Source: Rotaria macrura (Eukaryota; Rotifera; Eurotatoria; Philodinida; Philodinidae). From it: a stretch of 64,000 nt of DNA. A model generated the notes under the pieces. That model was given only the letters and a program-made list of their open reading frames with translations, was not told where the DNA came from and searched no databases. Shown here piece by piece: positions 1 through 15,100 of this stretch. Position 1 is the first letter of the stretch. Every line of letters starts with the position of its first letter. The DNA is taken from NCBI GenBank assembly GCA_900239685.1, contig OENT01000128.1, positions 4,480-68,479 of the forward strand. Direction: 5' to 3'. A program made the translations under genes and the position numbers.

Positions 1-148
1 TTCCATCAACTTTTCGATTCTAAACCTAGATATACTATAATTGATCCATCTATTACAAGCATCAAGCAACTATCTCTTTTTTTACCAAATGAAGCTCGAG
101 AAATACACGAAACAATGTTCCACAGACTATCTACTGTTGGTCACGAAG
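1..148 (+). CDS. NRPS exon: C-terminal tail of a condensation domain
   Basis: Frame 1 reads a condensation-domain tail ending in a LSLFLPNEAREI segment, then a GT donor (gtatgctt) at 149 that splits a codon 1/2. The active C domain at 6205-7698 ends the same way (LSFILPSEAQEI, then donor gtatgttt in the same phase). This exon is therefore probably the end of the first C domain of a C-C* pair whose main part is upstream of the window. Its catalytic motif cannot be seen. Confidence 0.8.
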
Positions 149-3100
149 GTATGCTTCTGTATTCCGCATTTTTTTAATGTAAAACACTCGTGAGATTTAT
201 AATCAATTAAAATATGTTGGGAGGATTAACAGAAAATATAATAACAATTTTCCCAATATCCCTGTAGTTCATCTCCAACTTTATTTGAGATTAGAATAAT
301 CAAGGATTTATCTATTTTTCAAAATGGCAAGATGATTCATGTTACGATGATTCTTACCATCGTGTGAAAATCATTTTTCTACAACTATTTGTAACGGATC
401 ATCATATTCTGGCAGACTGCTCAGATAAAAAAGAACATTGTTTGAGAAAAACCTTTTTATTTTATGAATGTGGGAGCTGTGTCACAATATTTAAGTGGAA
501 TATAACTTTTACTGTGACCTGGAGAGTTTTCTAGATATCATCCAACTGTTTAAATCCTAATTACTCAGCAAAGATCATGAAACATGTTTAATGCACTTAC
601 TTCACAAAGAAACACTCGTATTGATTAGTATAATCAAGACTTGTTTTTCGTCAAAAACTAAAGTTAGTGTTCAAATTAATGTTCTTATCATTAGTGGTTG
701 TACAGATTATTTTGTTATTTAAGGGTCTCTAGAAGTTCTTGAAGTTTATTCATGTGGTGACCAAATATCAGTGATATGATTTTAAAAATTAGTTGACAGA
801 ACTTTACAAAAATGCATTTTAGAGAAACTGGCAAAACTGGAAGACACTCTGTATATGCGCCACTTAGTCACGCAAGCTACATGAAATGTGCCAATGTATT
901 ACATCTGTTTCTCACAAAAAAATATAGAACAAAAAGACATAGTTCCCAAACTAGGGATTGATATGTAATTGAGAAATAAAGAAGCTAATTAGAAGTCGTG
1001 TACTATACTGAAAAGAAATATAGTACCGTTTTAAATCATCTTTGCGATTGAGTTATAAATCTTTTTCAAGTATCTTAACATTTAAAAATCTCTCTAAGTT
1101 TCATAGTTTGTACCAAAATTTGAAAATTTTTGTGGCACATGGAATCCTTTTTTAGTATTTTTGTTGCGTGGAATACTTTTATTTTATCGGACTAAAATTT
1201 TTCAATTTATCTAACATTTCATTAAGCGAATACTTCATATTGTTTACTTCATTTGTAAAAATAGAAGAGTTCATTAATAGGCCCTCTGTTATATGACTAC
1301 GAATCATGTCTGTAGATTGTATTAAATTAAAATCCGTCACTTTTTCGAGAGACTATATAGCGTTTTGAACGTCCAAAGGGAAAAAACAATAAAAACAGCT
1401 AAGTTTTCAGAAAATACGTTCATTCAATCAGAATGGTGATGAATGAATATCAGTTGTGCATGATTCATATATTGAAGTCAAAAGTTGTTAGTGCAGCCTC
1501 TGTGAGATTCAGATGGAAAACACGATGTAACGGCTTTTGCTAATTACTTGACAGCCGTTCTCCTTTATTTATCTTGCAAAACAATAGGTCATAACAAATG
1601 AGCCTTATTCACACTTTGCTTGTTGGCCACAAACACAGTGAAAATTGGCCACAATCATACATGTCGGTTGCTAAGAACGGTTCCCTTTCTTTTATGTTAT
1701 TGTTTCTTTCTCTCTCTCTCTCGCTGTGCTGACATATATCAGCACAGCGAGAGAGAGAGAAATGAGAAAAGAGAAAGAGAGAAACAAGAACATTAAAGAA
1801 AGGGAACCGCTATTAGCAGCAGATATGTATATTGTGGCCAATTTTCACTGTCTTTGTGGCCAACAAGCAAAGTGTGAATAAGGCTAATTACCTAATTCTC
1901 TAGAATTATAGTAAAGAAGCAGTTCATCTATTAATATGATATGTAGTTGACAAACGGTTTTTCATCGTATATCAATAACATCTCCAAAGAAGACAAGAAT
2001 TTGGAAACACGTGTTTAAACATATCAAACGGGAACCTCAATTGCCACCCATTCACACTCATTAAAAGAACACAATAAACGCGTTTTTCGTGTAATATTTT
2101 CGCTTTTTAATTGTGAAAACGCCAAAAAGTTCAGAAAACTTGCGTTTAAGCGCGATCTTATTCCAGAAGTATTCTTAACTTTAGAAGCAATGCGTCAGGG
2201 CGCTCAATTTCTGAACTTTTTGATGTTTTCACAATTAAAAAGCGAAAATTTTACACGAAAACCGCGTTTATTGTGTTTTATTAAGCAGTGTGAATGGGTG
2301 GCAATCGAAATTTCTGTTTGATGCATTTAAACGCGTGTCTCCAAATTCTTGTCTGCTTAGGTAGTTGCGCTAAAAACATAAGCCAATATTCGTTTACCCC
2401 AATAAAATGCAATTTCACTGAAACAGCAACTCTTCTCAAAATGGTAAAAAATACATAAATTCCATTCGTACCCGCAAACATAGACAACTTTACATGGCAA
2501 AACAGAACAGAATAAATTGGTCATACAAATCAAAACAAGCTATACTCATACTAAGAGAGAAATCTTCCGGCACACAGGAGAATCCTGCCGTTTCAATTCC
2601 TTACAGTTATACCTTTCATTTAGGAGCAGCTTCTGATGCTCAAGTCAGAATTTGGTTTGATGAGAGCAGCCGTTTCAACTCTGAGAAACCACCTACGGTG
2701 ATTTATAATATGCCTTTCGCCTATCGCCTACACGAAAACCATCAGCTACAGATTCAACAACTGAAACAAGCTGTTCAATTGGTTGTTCAAAAGCATGAGT
2801 CACTTCGAACAGCACTCATCTTTGACGACGAGAAAAATCAACTTATTCAAAGGATCATAGATACCAGTCATGAAAGCATGTCGTTGTTCCAATTTACTGA
2901 AAACACAGTTGACATCGATGAACAACTGAATACAATCCTGGACGATGAAAGACGACATGCTCAACTGTTCGATCTTGCCCGAGGCCTTGTTTTTCGTTGT
3001 CATATTGTTCGCCATCAAAAACCGTTACATGACAATTGTCTATGCGCCGAAGACGTCATTATCTTCAATTTCCACCATTTCTCGTTCGATTTTCCGTCGA

Positions 3101-6100
3101 TGGAAATATTTCTTCATGATCTCAATGAAGCTTATAGCACTGGTCAACTTGCAAGTGATCATGATACTCATCTGCGTTATCTCGATTGTTAGTAGGCATA
3201 TTTTAAGATCCTTCACCCAAATGAATTCTTCTTTCTATATTTATTTAGATGCTACTATCGAGCACGAAATGCCAATGACTGCTGCTAGCATGTTTTGGCG
3301 CGAAACTCTTCGCGACTGTAAAATTGATCAGTCGTTACCATTACCATATGATCGACATCGGCTTTCTGATGAATACCGAACTGGACGCGCAACGACCGTG
3401 GCTTTTGATTTTAGTGAAGATCTATCACGTGATTTTATCACATATTCGTCATCGGCTGGTATATCACTCGAACAACTCTTACTCGCTAGTTATTATGCGT
3501 TTCTATTCAAATTGACTGGTGGAGAAACTGATTTATGTATTGGAATGAACACAAACGGACGATACAAAGAAGAGTTGATGTCCTTGATAGGAGTGTTTGT
3601 CAACACTATTCCTTTGCGCTGTCAACTAGATCCAAATTGGTATTTCGATCAACTTAGTGAAAATGTTAAAGGTATAATGACAAGTAGTTTAGTGTATTCT
3701 TATTATCCTCTTCGAAGAATCCTTGCTCAACACGGAGATGCCAGAAAGCCTGCATTTCGTGAGATCTCATATGATTTCCAACGTCGTGCTTCTAGAACCG
3801 GCAAGAATGAAGTTATGATTGGAGATGCTTGTTTATGTTCCATGCCTTTCTCTATTAAAATCAGCGAGGATGAAATAGTGAGCAAGTTCGACTTCATTCT
3901 TACTATTCTACATGATGTGAATCTCAATCAATTGTCATGTAGAATCGATGCATCCCTCGATTTGTTTAATAGAGTAACAGTGGATAAGATAGCTCAACAA
4001 TTTCATTCAATCTTGGAGCAACTGTCCATCACTAACGATGAAAAAATAGAGAAACCCATTTATGAGTTGTCATTAGTGTTACCAAATGATAAATTACTCA
4101 TGAACTCAATGAACAACACAGAAGTATTATTTTCTACCGCAACTTGTATACATCATGAATTCGTTCGTCAAGTGAAAAGATATCCACAGAAAATAGCAAT
4201 TGAACTGGATGACCAATTACTGACCTATTCGGAACTTTTATATTATGCGCAAGTATTGTCTACAAACCTACTGAATAATCAACGAATAGTTGTAGGTGAC
4301 GTTATTTGTCAATGTATGGAGAGAAGTTTGTCAATGGTGAGCTGAACTTCAAGTAAATGAGACGTTGTCTGTTACACTAAGCATTTTTATTTAGGTGGTT
4401 GGAATGATGGCAATTGAGATGATTGGTGCTGTATATTGTCCATTATCACCTAGAGATCCACAACATCGCTTGCATGATCTTCTATGCCTAACACATAGCC
4501 GTGTTGTACTTATACATCATCTAACAAATCGTAAATTCTGCAATAATAAGTTTTCATTGGATATTGACAATGTGCTAACTGATGGCAAAGTGGAAAGCAA
4601 TGTTGATATCGATAAAATTTCAAAGCCATTTGCCACAGGCAATAACACAGCTTATGTGTTATTCACTAGTGGTTCAACTGGCAAACCGAAAGCTGTAGGT
4701 CGACTACGTTTTCAAGAAACGTTTCCTTAATTTCTCTTGTTCTAATAGGTTCCAGTTCTTCATCGAAATTTCACTGGAAATATTCACTGTTTGATTTATA
4801 CTGGTACAAACGAAAAGGATACAGTTATACAAATGGCAAGATGCTCATTTGACCTTCACGTTCAAGAAATATTAGGTACATTAATGATTGGAGCCTCAAT
4901 CGTAATGCTTCGACCTCGAGGAACTATTGACTTCGAATATCTCTCTGGAATCCTCAAAAATAAGCAGATTACATGCATGCATGGTGTTCCGAGTCTATTC
5001 CAAAACTTTTTCACTTATCTGCAGGAGTCAAAGAATCGAGACATGGTACAATATCTGCGATCCGTCGGATGCGGTGGTAAGCAAACTGTCGATGAATACT
5101 GCAAAAATTTAAGCACTTTTTAACCTATGTTTTCAGGTGAATCTTTTTCTATTACATTGCTTCAACTCATTAACAAGACTGGAATACAAAAGTGCCGTAT
5201 ATGGAATGTGTATGGACCCGCCGAGACGACACTGTCTTGTATTTTTAACCTTGTAGACGTTGCAAGCGATAAGACCAGTGTAGAGATTGGCGTTCCCCTC
5301 CCTAATTACAAATGCAGAATACTAGATGAATTCTACCAAGCAGTTCTAACTGATAACGATGGGGATCTGCTTGTCGGAGGTATAGGTGTCTTCAGTGGTT
5401 ATCTAGGACGAGATGATTTGACGGCAAGAGCACTAATTGTGATAGACAATGAGGTATTCTATCGCACAGGTGATCTTGTTGGAGTAGATGACAAGGGTCT
5501 CATTCACTACCAAGGAAGGAAGGATCATCAAATTAAGCTACATGGACAACGCATTGAACTTGGAGAAATCGAGCGATGTCTACTTGAGACAGCAATATCG
5601 GCTTGTTTGGTCACCAAATGGCGCGATGCTTATTTGGTTGCTTACGTGCAGAGCTCTGAAATCGATGCAGAACAACTACGTAGATATTGTCAGTCTCGCC
5701 TTGCACCTCATATGGTTCCATCCATGTTTATCGTGCTCGAAAAACTACCATTGAATGCAAACGGAAAAATAGATCGAAAATGTCTTCCTTCCCCGTCTTC
5801 TTCGCATTTGCTTGGTGTCCATTCATTCCATTCTCCGAATGAATATGCAGTGGAAACGCCTAACGATGAAATTGAAACAATCATTCATACCTTTTGGTGC
5901 GATATTTTTCAACAGACACAAATATCCACTAACATAAATATTTTTCTAATTGGTGGTCACTCTCTTATAATAACGCAACTTTATCATCGATACCAAACAA
6001 CATTTCAGATACAAGCAAGATTTCTTTCTATCAATGATTTGTTTCAACACCCTACGATTACGGGACATGCTCGTTTAATTGATCGAGCTTTGAAATCTGA

Positions 6101-9100
6101 AGACGGCACACAATACTCCTGGTACTCGTTACATATGACTCAAGGTAGAGCAAGAAATTCTCATCGTTCTAGTATTCATTCGATGTATTTTTGACATATT
6201 TCAGCACCCGCATCCTTTGCCCAAGAACGAATATTCCTTGACGAACAAATTCGTTTTTCCCCCGATTCCGACGGAATGATATATGCCATCCCCCTCCATT
6301 ACCGAGTATCATCTAGCAACAGTTATGTATCAGTCACTCGATTACGTCGTGCGTTTCAATCTGTTATAAAGAAGCATATCGTTCTTCGCACAGCACTCTG
6401 TGCAAATGTTACTGGTGTCGTCATGCAACAATGTCTAGATTCAAATGCCAATGGTGATACTGCGGAAACATTTGGATTTTCGATAGTGAATCATGATGAT
6501 AATACAGATAGCTCTATGGATAAAAAGATAGCTGACACAATGAAAAAGTCAAATTTATTCGACTTAGCAAAAGGACATGTTATCCATTGTCACATTCTTC
6601 GTCAGTATCGTCTGGATGATGATCTGTCTTCAGAGAATCTCGATCTACTGACTAAGGGTGATTTGATACTATTAAACATTCATCATTCCGCATTTGATGG
6701 AGAATCTGGAGACATTTTCCTTCGTGAGTTGTCGACCGCCTATGAGACTGAGGGCCAATTACTTTTGGATGACGATGCACTGCAATACATCGATTATTCT
6801 GTCTATGAACATCAAATGGATATGACATTATCCAGTGCTTTTTGGCAGTCACAACTTCAAGGGTACAATCTCGAGTCTCGATTGACACTAGTAGCTGATC
6901 GACAACGTTCTTCCATTGATCACCGAACTGGTTCTGCATCTCTAGTGGATATCTCTTTCGACGACAGAATGTCCTCCACATTCATAAATTATGCGTCTGC
7001 GAATAAAGTCACACCTTTTCAACTTGGACTCACCACGTTCTATGCTTTCCTCTACAAATTAACATATGACGAATGTGATCTCTGCGTTGCTTGTTTCAAC
7101 GCCAATCGATACAGAAGTGAATTACAAAATATGATTGGAATGTTTGTTGCCACATTACCACATCGTATTCAACTTGGCTCCCAGTGGTCATTCGACGAAC
7201 TTGTCACACATGTGAGAGAGAAGTGCTTGTCCATTCTCGAACACTCTCATTATCCACTACAATCTATTCTTACCGATTCGTATCTCAATCAATCGAATGT
7301 TCCTTTTCTCGAGACAGTATTTGAATTTATCAATGTTTCTTCAGATAAGGATCAGTTGACTTTTGATGGTGCCATTTTGGAACAAATTCGATTGGGATTG
7401 CCATCGGAAGTGGCGAAATTTGATTTTATGTTGGCATTCGTTTATAATCCGACGTTGAATGATGGGAAGTTGTCATGTCGTTTCATCTGCTCACGTGATC
7501 TTTTAATCCAGATCGCAGTTGAGAAAATAGCACAAAGATTCCAACTTCTTTTCTCGCAACTTTTCTCGTCAAATTCTGATGTCACTAAGATTGATGCATG
7601 TCTTACGCCTATCAAGAAGTTGTCGTTTATTTTACCGAGTGAAGCTCAAGAAATAAAAGGATTAATCTTTCAGAGATTACCGGATGTAATCAGTGAAGGT
7701 ATGTTTAGCTATTCTTTATATTTTCTTGTGCAATGTACGGAAGAGGAATAGTCATGGAGGAAATGGTTGGGTGTATTCACTCTGCTTATAGAGGATAGAT
7801 TGAGTTTTAATGGATGACAGAGGAACGTTGAAATGTTTTGTGTTAAAAGCGAATTCTAGAAACAGAATATAGATTCGTAACCGCTTCCTTCAAGAGAGAA
7901 CTTTGCCATTCATTCAGTGTTGAAAAATCCCAACTACAATAATGGATGTGAAGTGTCAATGTGAATGCTGAAGTACAGGCATCGATGTGAACACTATTAG
8001 TCACGGAAAGTCCGACTAATTAGTCACCGGAGCTCTAAATATACTTACGTCGACTTTCATTGTAACTATTAAGCAGCAGCTGAGTCAAAATATGCGCTTT
8101 TCATAACCTTGTATGCTAATTTTTCAGTGAGAGAAGTAGATGATTCTAGCCACATTTCCACTCGTGTTGATTCCAGTTGACTTGGTAACGATTTTGAGTA
8201 GAGTCAAATTGAGTCACCACTATGTACGAGTCAAGTCGAGTCGAGCGCCGTTAAGATGTATTTGACGTATTGGTTTTTGTTCGTTGGCCGTTATAAAGTA
8301 CGCCAATAGCATTGATGTCAATGCATGAGATTTTCTTCCTAGTTTGTACGCACAAAAAGAAGTTGGAAATAAAATAAATTGAGATTACTCCTCATGACTT
8401 AATAACAAAATAATGATAGTAAAATCAACAATTCTGCTTTGAATTCCTATATTACTGTACATTTGGGTTCATGTGATTTCATTATATTAGTATTAATATC
8501 TCGCCTACGATAATGAAGATAAGGATATGAAAGAAGCTAGTTAGAAAGAAGAACAATTATGAAACAAGATAATGAATGAACGCTGCAACATATCAACTAA
8601 AAATGAAGAGCGCGTACCTATATATATCTGAAGCATATTGGAAAAGCCCAGACATAGAAAAGAAGGAGGAAAGGAAAAATCACAGAAATAGCGTACAAGG
8701 ATCATAGGGAAAATTCCAAGATGGTGAATAGGAAAATTATAATATAGTGATCGGAAAAATCCTATATTAACAATTATCATAAGAGTACATGATGTTGTCG
8801 TAAACAAAAATGTAAAATTAAGTTTATTGAAATGTAACCAATAGGTTATCTTGAAAATTTCGAAAGTAGAGGGATCACTAACTACACCACCTACATGTTA
8901 AGTGGTGACTCTATTTTTCTCCTTTTTCGTTTGCGCATTTTCAGGATCGCCAAAAGTTATCTATTACCATTGAAATTAGATCCCTCATTGTACTTAAAAA
9001 TTAACAGAATAGAAATACGAGCTTGTATAGCCGTGAAGAAGACGATCTCGTTGTCAGACAAATTTGGGAAAATACGACTTCCTCTGATGTTAATATGTTA

Positions 9101-12100
9101 GAAACACATTTAATTGATTTATCGAGCTTATCAGTACATTGAAATGATTCCTTTTCATTCGAAATTAATGTGAATTAAAAGTAGATTGCATATCTACACA
9201 GTTCATTGAAAACTAGATAATCTGGAATGGATGATGGACAGCGTTTTTGACCCAAATAGAGTCTCACAAAACTTATTTTGTACCATGAAAAACGATATTA
9301 CAAAAAATTGGATGTTAATTTGTCATTATATTCGAGATTTATATATGCTTCAAAGATGAGTCCAAACCGAGATGTGAGAAGTAACTCATGTAATTAATAA
9401 TGCGCGTTGTGTCCTTTAAGACTGCAAGAACGCATCGGCGTAACCCCACAAGCTAAGCATTTTTTCTAAAACAGTTATCTATAATTTTTTGAGCTGTATG
9501 ACTTTGGGTGTTTCGAGTGAGACGGACCAGTTAATACTACGTAAATTACTAACCTAGGTCAAGTTAGGCTCAGTCAAAACATTTACTCGAACTGACTTGG
9601 ATCCAAGCCATGATACGAATTCGCCCATCCGTTGTCAGTGAACACTGGTGCTAACGTGCCAGTGTAATTATGTAGTTAGGGCGTATTTAATATGCTGCAT
9701 CAGTATCATCGCTTGTCAGTAAACTGAAACTGCACATCCATATGTACAATATGTCCTGAATTCAGTAGCTCACATTAAATTATCATCAATCGATAGTCAC
9801 TTCTAAATACTAAATTTATTTGGTTTTAAGCATAGAGCAATTTTCAATGCATTCCTACGGTCGATATAAATAAAATATTCTAGAATTTGAAGTTATCATG
9901 CGAATAAATATTATGTAGGATTACTTTGCTAAAATCCAGATGATCTTTGTTGAAGCTGATATTTAGTAGTTTCAAATGTATCTGTTCATCTTATTTTCAG
10001 GATTACAAGCTTCAAGAACGGCTATATGAACCATTTCGAAACCTTTCACTTTTGTCTAATAGGCAGAAACGTTCAACATTGTTATTCTAGAATAATTTCT
10101 TGGGGGGGGGGGATTCATAATTCTGGTATAGTAGAGAAAATTTTTATAATATTTCATGATACAGTAGTATGCAGTAGACATGGTATAGCCATGCCGGTGT
10201 CATGCTATTCTTCTTTCCTTGTGTCAAAGTTAAGAATATTGATTGAATTGAAAGTGCAAGTCGTCGAATTTCGAGTGAGAGTTTTGGCGAATATTTACTT
10301 GACCACGATCGCGATTTCTGCTTATTGAATAGTTCGATTCAGTAAGCATGTTTGTAAAAGATTATCAATACAAACAGGAACAATTCAAATTAAAATTGGA
10401 TGTACGCAATGAAGTTGAAAAGAGAGTTGACTCGATTTCAACCCACGTTAACAAAGATACCAGTTTTCTCAGGGATATGGAAAAACACCTGTGTTTTTAA
10501 TTCAGTAATCGACTCTAAAAATAGCTCTCACTTTGCATATACAACACGCATTACGGAAATGATGATTTACACCAAATATTGTAATGTGGTATACTTCAAA
10601 CAGATCCACTTATATGCAAACTACTTAAATATTGCTGTCGTTTGAAAGATGACTGTTTTCTTCGTTGGATAGGTATCCAATAACTTCCAACGTTTTTCTC
10701 ATCTTTGAATAAATCTGAAAGCGTTTTATACTGGAATGCAACTGTGTAAGACGTCTTTCGATCGGAGTAAACGAAATGAAAGTTAGAGGAAATTCGAAAA
10801 GTAGAGGTTATTATCTATAACAATGTAATCTATGGTAGGTTCGGGCTCGACTTTTTTCCTGCATTGATTTCTTTAAGAACATAACAGAATACTAGTTAGC
10901 GATGTTTCCAGTGGAAATCGATAAGTTCTATCAGATGATGGAAGCTCTTTATCGATGTAAATTATAATAATTAAGAAAGCTCTAAATGATCGTTATCTCG
11001 ACCATTGGAAAAATGTTAAATAATAGTAGGTTTTTTCGTCAATTTGATTCGGAAAATGTTCCAACAGACTTACACTGTATTCATATTTCAAGGAAGGTGC
11101 GGATGTGGAAGAAGTAGAAACCTACACCCACACCCCGGTATGCTGGGATTATTGATTAAATAGGGCTCGGATGACTTACACTTTCTTATAGAGTCTGAAA
11201 GAAGAGAGAATTCTTTATCAAATTAGGTTACTTTTTTTATATCGAAATTACATTTCGTTGGACTTTCAGATCAGTAACTGTTTTCTAGGAACTCCAGAAA
11301 ATGTTTCAGATATTCCTTATTGCTCGAGGAACTTTATGAAGGAATGCAATATCCTTAATCAGTAATTGAGCTTTATTGATTAAGAAGTAATTCACTGAGA
11401 CCAAGATAAAAATAATAAAATTCCGTTCTCATATTTTGGCACACCAAATTCATAATCTGGAACGTCTTTTTTCCCTTCATTTTCGATTTAGAAAAAAACC
11501 ACAAACAAGCTTTTCTAAACACATGGCAAGATACTTGCTCCGTCCACATCGATAATTCGAATATTTTTTTTTCATAAATTCCACGCTGCGAACAACATGG
11601 GTTGAAGTACTGTATGTGCAAACATACGATGTTTCCTCTGCACCCGAACTATATCAACATTCACACAGAAAACGTAGAAATTGAAAGGTTGCCTGTTATT
11701 CCGTTGATTCGCAGATGAACCACTACAGCTTGAAAGTGAAAATAGAGCAACAATCGTGGAAAATATGGTAGAATCGTGTCCGAGAGAAATCAGACGATGC
11801 ATTTTTTTCAGTCGGTTGAAAGATATCGGTTGGAATGTGTGTGGTTCTAGAAGTGAAATATTGCCATTTTTCCTTGTAAGAAATGTCTTCCTGTTCGAAA
11901 TTGATTAGATCCACCAATGACCACCTCCTTTGAGATTGAAGTTTAAAGAAGATCTTCGGGTTCCACATCACTGATATGTTATGTGACTCTTTCGCTCTCA
12001 CTTAACAAGAAATTATGATTGACATGAAACAAAATTGCTTTTGGCATTGCTGTTCAAAGAAAATATCTACCATTCGCACCCGTGCTTGAGAGCGTTACAG

Positions 12101-15100
12101 GTTGTCCGAAATATTTGGTTACATTTCCAGCATCGATTAAAGTCGATGCAAAACCCTAGGATGAGGTTCAGTCACATCTACCTTGGAAGAAGCATACATT
12201 TGCATACGATCGCTGTTTGTTGTGTAGCATGCCAAGTGAAAATATGAGCTAACTCAGTAAAGATTGAAATGAAGTTAATAATAAAGGAGTCGCAAGTTCA
12301 GTTTGCTACTGTTTCTAGAGTTCTTGTTGGAAAGAATGTTTCGATAGTTACAATTCTTATAACTAAACTCGACTCTCCACGAATATAATCAGTGCGAAAA
12401 CCATTCATCTCCTCCGATATGGACTGATAGGACTTTGCATAAGTCAATCTGTATTGATCACTGCATGTTCTTCGATCATTCCGTGTTTCTTCTAGCACCA
12501 GCCTCTTATGCTCAACAGCGTATTTGGTTCGACGAACGGATTCAACTCAATCTTGGACAATCACAAATGGTTATTTACAACAAACCCTTTTTATATCTCC
12601 TCCGAGAAGGCACTGTGTCGGTTATGCGTCTCAGGCACGCCATGCAAATGGTCATTCTAAAACATGATTCACTCCATACCGCGCTCCATTTTGATTCGAG
12701 TACGACCAACAACTGTCTCATGCAGAGAATCACTAGCAGAGATAAAGAAAAAGAGCAGTTTGAATTTTTCGACACCGCATGCACAAATGACGACGATCTT
12801 CAAATGATTATGCGTGACGAACAGTGCAATCCCCAAAATTTCGATTTAGTACAAGGTCGGGTATGCCGCTTGCATATTGTTCATCTTACCTCTATGAAAG
12901 ATCAAGACCTTTTGGAAGGAGATGCTATTATTTTCAATATTCATCCTGCTCTGTTTGACAATCAATCTTTGAATATTTTAATATATGATCTCAATGTCGC
13001 TTTTACCACAGGCTATCTCGAATCTGATCCAAATGGTCTGCGCTACATAGATTGTGAGTACCTCGTATGTTATCGCATGAAGACATAATTCTCTCTCTCC
13101 CTCTCTTAATTCAGATGCTGTTCGCGAGCGACAAATGTTAATGGCACCAGCTAAAGCGTTTTGGTTCGAAGCTCTACGAGATTGCGAAATCGACAGACCT
13201 CTCTCATTGCCTGTCAATCGACATCGTGTTTCGAGCGAACATCGAACGGGTCGAAACACTTTTGCATCATTCGATTTCGGTGAGCAACTGTCCGGCTACA
13301 TTCTCAACTATACAGATACGTGCAACATAATACTTGAGCATCTAGCGCTCTCTTGCTACTATGCCTTCTTGTTCAAACTAACGAATGGAGAGCGAGATCT
13401 GTGTGTTGGCCGAAATTTGCACGGACGATACAGACCAGAACTGCACAATGTCATCGGAATGTTTGTTAATGTGATTCCACTTCGCCTCCGTGATTTGGAA
13501 CCAAGTGCTTCGTTCTTGTGTCTTATAGAGCGAGTGCGCGACATAGCAGTGGATAGTATGGAGTACTCGTATTTTCCATTAGAACGCATCCTTGACCAAC
13601 ATCGCAAAGTAGTGGCGCCCTCCTTTCTAGACGTAGCATTCCAATTCAGTAAGACCAAAGGTAACAGCATTGGTGATGTTTCAACTTTCCGTTTAAACGT
13701 GGCAACTCTAAGCAAGCAATCGTTCTCAGCACAAATGGAAGATGAAGGCTTCGCTGCAAAATTTGATTTAATGCTTTCTGTTCACCATAATGTATCAAGT
13801 AATAGTATGACATGCACAGTTGCAGGCTCACTCGATCTGTTCGACTCATTGATCGTTGACACGATTGCTCAACGCTTTCATGCTCTTCTCGAGCAGATCT
13901 TCAACACTCAATCCGATGATGTTTCTCTGCCTATCTTTAAGGTATCCCTATTGTTGCCAGATGAATTGGAGATAGTCAATTCTCTAAAAGATACTCGGAT
14001 GCCCATCGACTATGCACAAGACTGTCTTCATCACCGATTGGCCCGACAGGCGCAATCTAATTCGCAGAAGATAACTGTCAATCTCGATGAACAGACACTC
14101 ACATACAGTGAGTTACTCGATCAAGTTTATCGTTTGACATTTCATCTACTCAATGAATGGGACATTCATCCACGTGAGCTTATTTGCCAATGCGTCGATC
14201 GGTCGATTGAAATGGTCATTGGTCTCTTTTCGATTATGGCTTGTGGAGCTGTGTATTGCCCCATATCACCGTATGATCCGGCAGAACGACACACAGTATT
14301 CATACGAGAGAGTAGAGCACGTCTTCTGTTATTGCATACTAAAACGAAACACTTGTTTTCTGGAAGTGATCAACATTACCGTATCGCTACCATCGACCAC
14401 AATGATAATTCGTTCATGTCGAAAAGTCTCATTAGAGATGAAAATCTTTCCCAGCTATCCGCCATTAATGTGAAAAGCGATCATGTTGCTTGCGCCCTGT
14501 TCACCAGTGGAACGACGGGCACACCGAAAGCAGTAAGGAAAATTTCATAAATAATATCCATTTTGTCAAAGAAGATGGGTGGCTATTTTCTTGAATAACT
14601 TTTTACAGGAAGAGAATAGCTTCCTACAAGTTTTACCATCCAAGAGAAATCGTACGGGGTTATCAAAGTATATCGAGATTTGATTAGTCAGCAATTGATC
14701 AATCTGTTAAGCTCTTGGTGTAGATTTTGAAACCGATACCCTCAAGCCATTTCCAATTGAATTTTGACTGGTGATATGACTGTGCGTGAGGGAAAGTATT
14801 TCTTTTTCGATGTACACAAAATCGAGCGGTCTACATCTTCCGTTCAAAGATTAGTAGGATATTACTGAGACCCATGATATCACTCAATTGACCTTGAAGA
14901 ACCCCAGACAAACAAAATCCAGTGGTTAATCAGCACATTGAGTCAAATACTAATGTTTATTTTCAGTTTAAATGTGACCTTAGACTAAAATCTCACGATT
15001 TTGTGAAACGAAATCTAAAAAGAGTGTTGTGGCGAATAGGGTTGCAATTTCGGGCATACTGGCCCACCCTCTCCCATAGACTTTTAAAGACATTCTAATA

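Larger units (their letters stand above)
149..2623 (+). other. Large NRPS intron (2,475 bp) with two inverted-repeat elements
   Basis: It is bounded by donor gtatgctt and acceptor ttcatttag, phase 1. It has no convincing coding content. The open frame starting at 2494 is only an upstream extension of the next exon through the acceptor. It holds two foldback elements at 1601-1885 and 1987-2358. The intron corresponds in position and phase to the 4.8-kb intron 7699-12495 in the second unit. Confidence 0.75.

Noticed and set aside
2494-2623. Upstream part of the open frame beginning at 2494 as an N-terminus of a separate NRPS gene
   Set aside because: The acceptor ttcatttag at 2615-2623 matches in phase and position the acceptors before the other C domains, and the upstream residues do not resemble a condensation domain.
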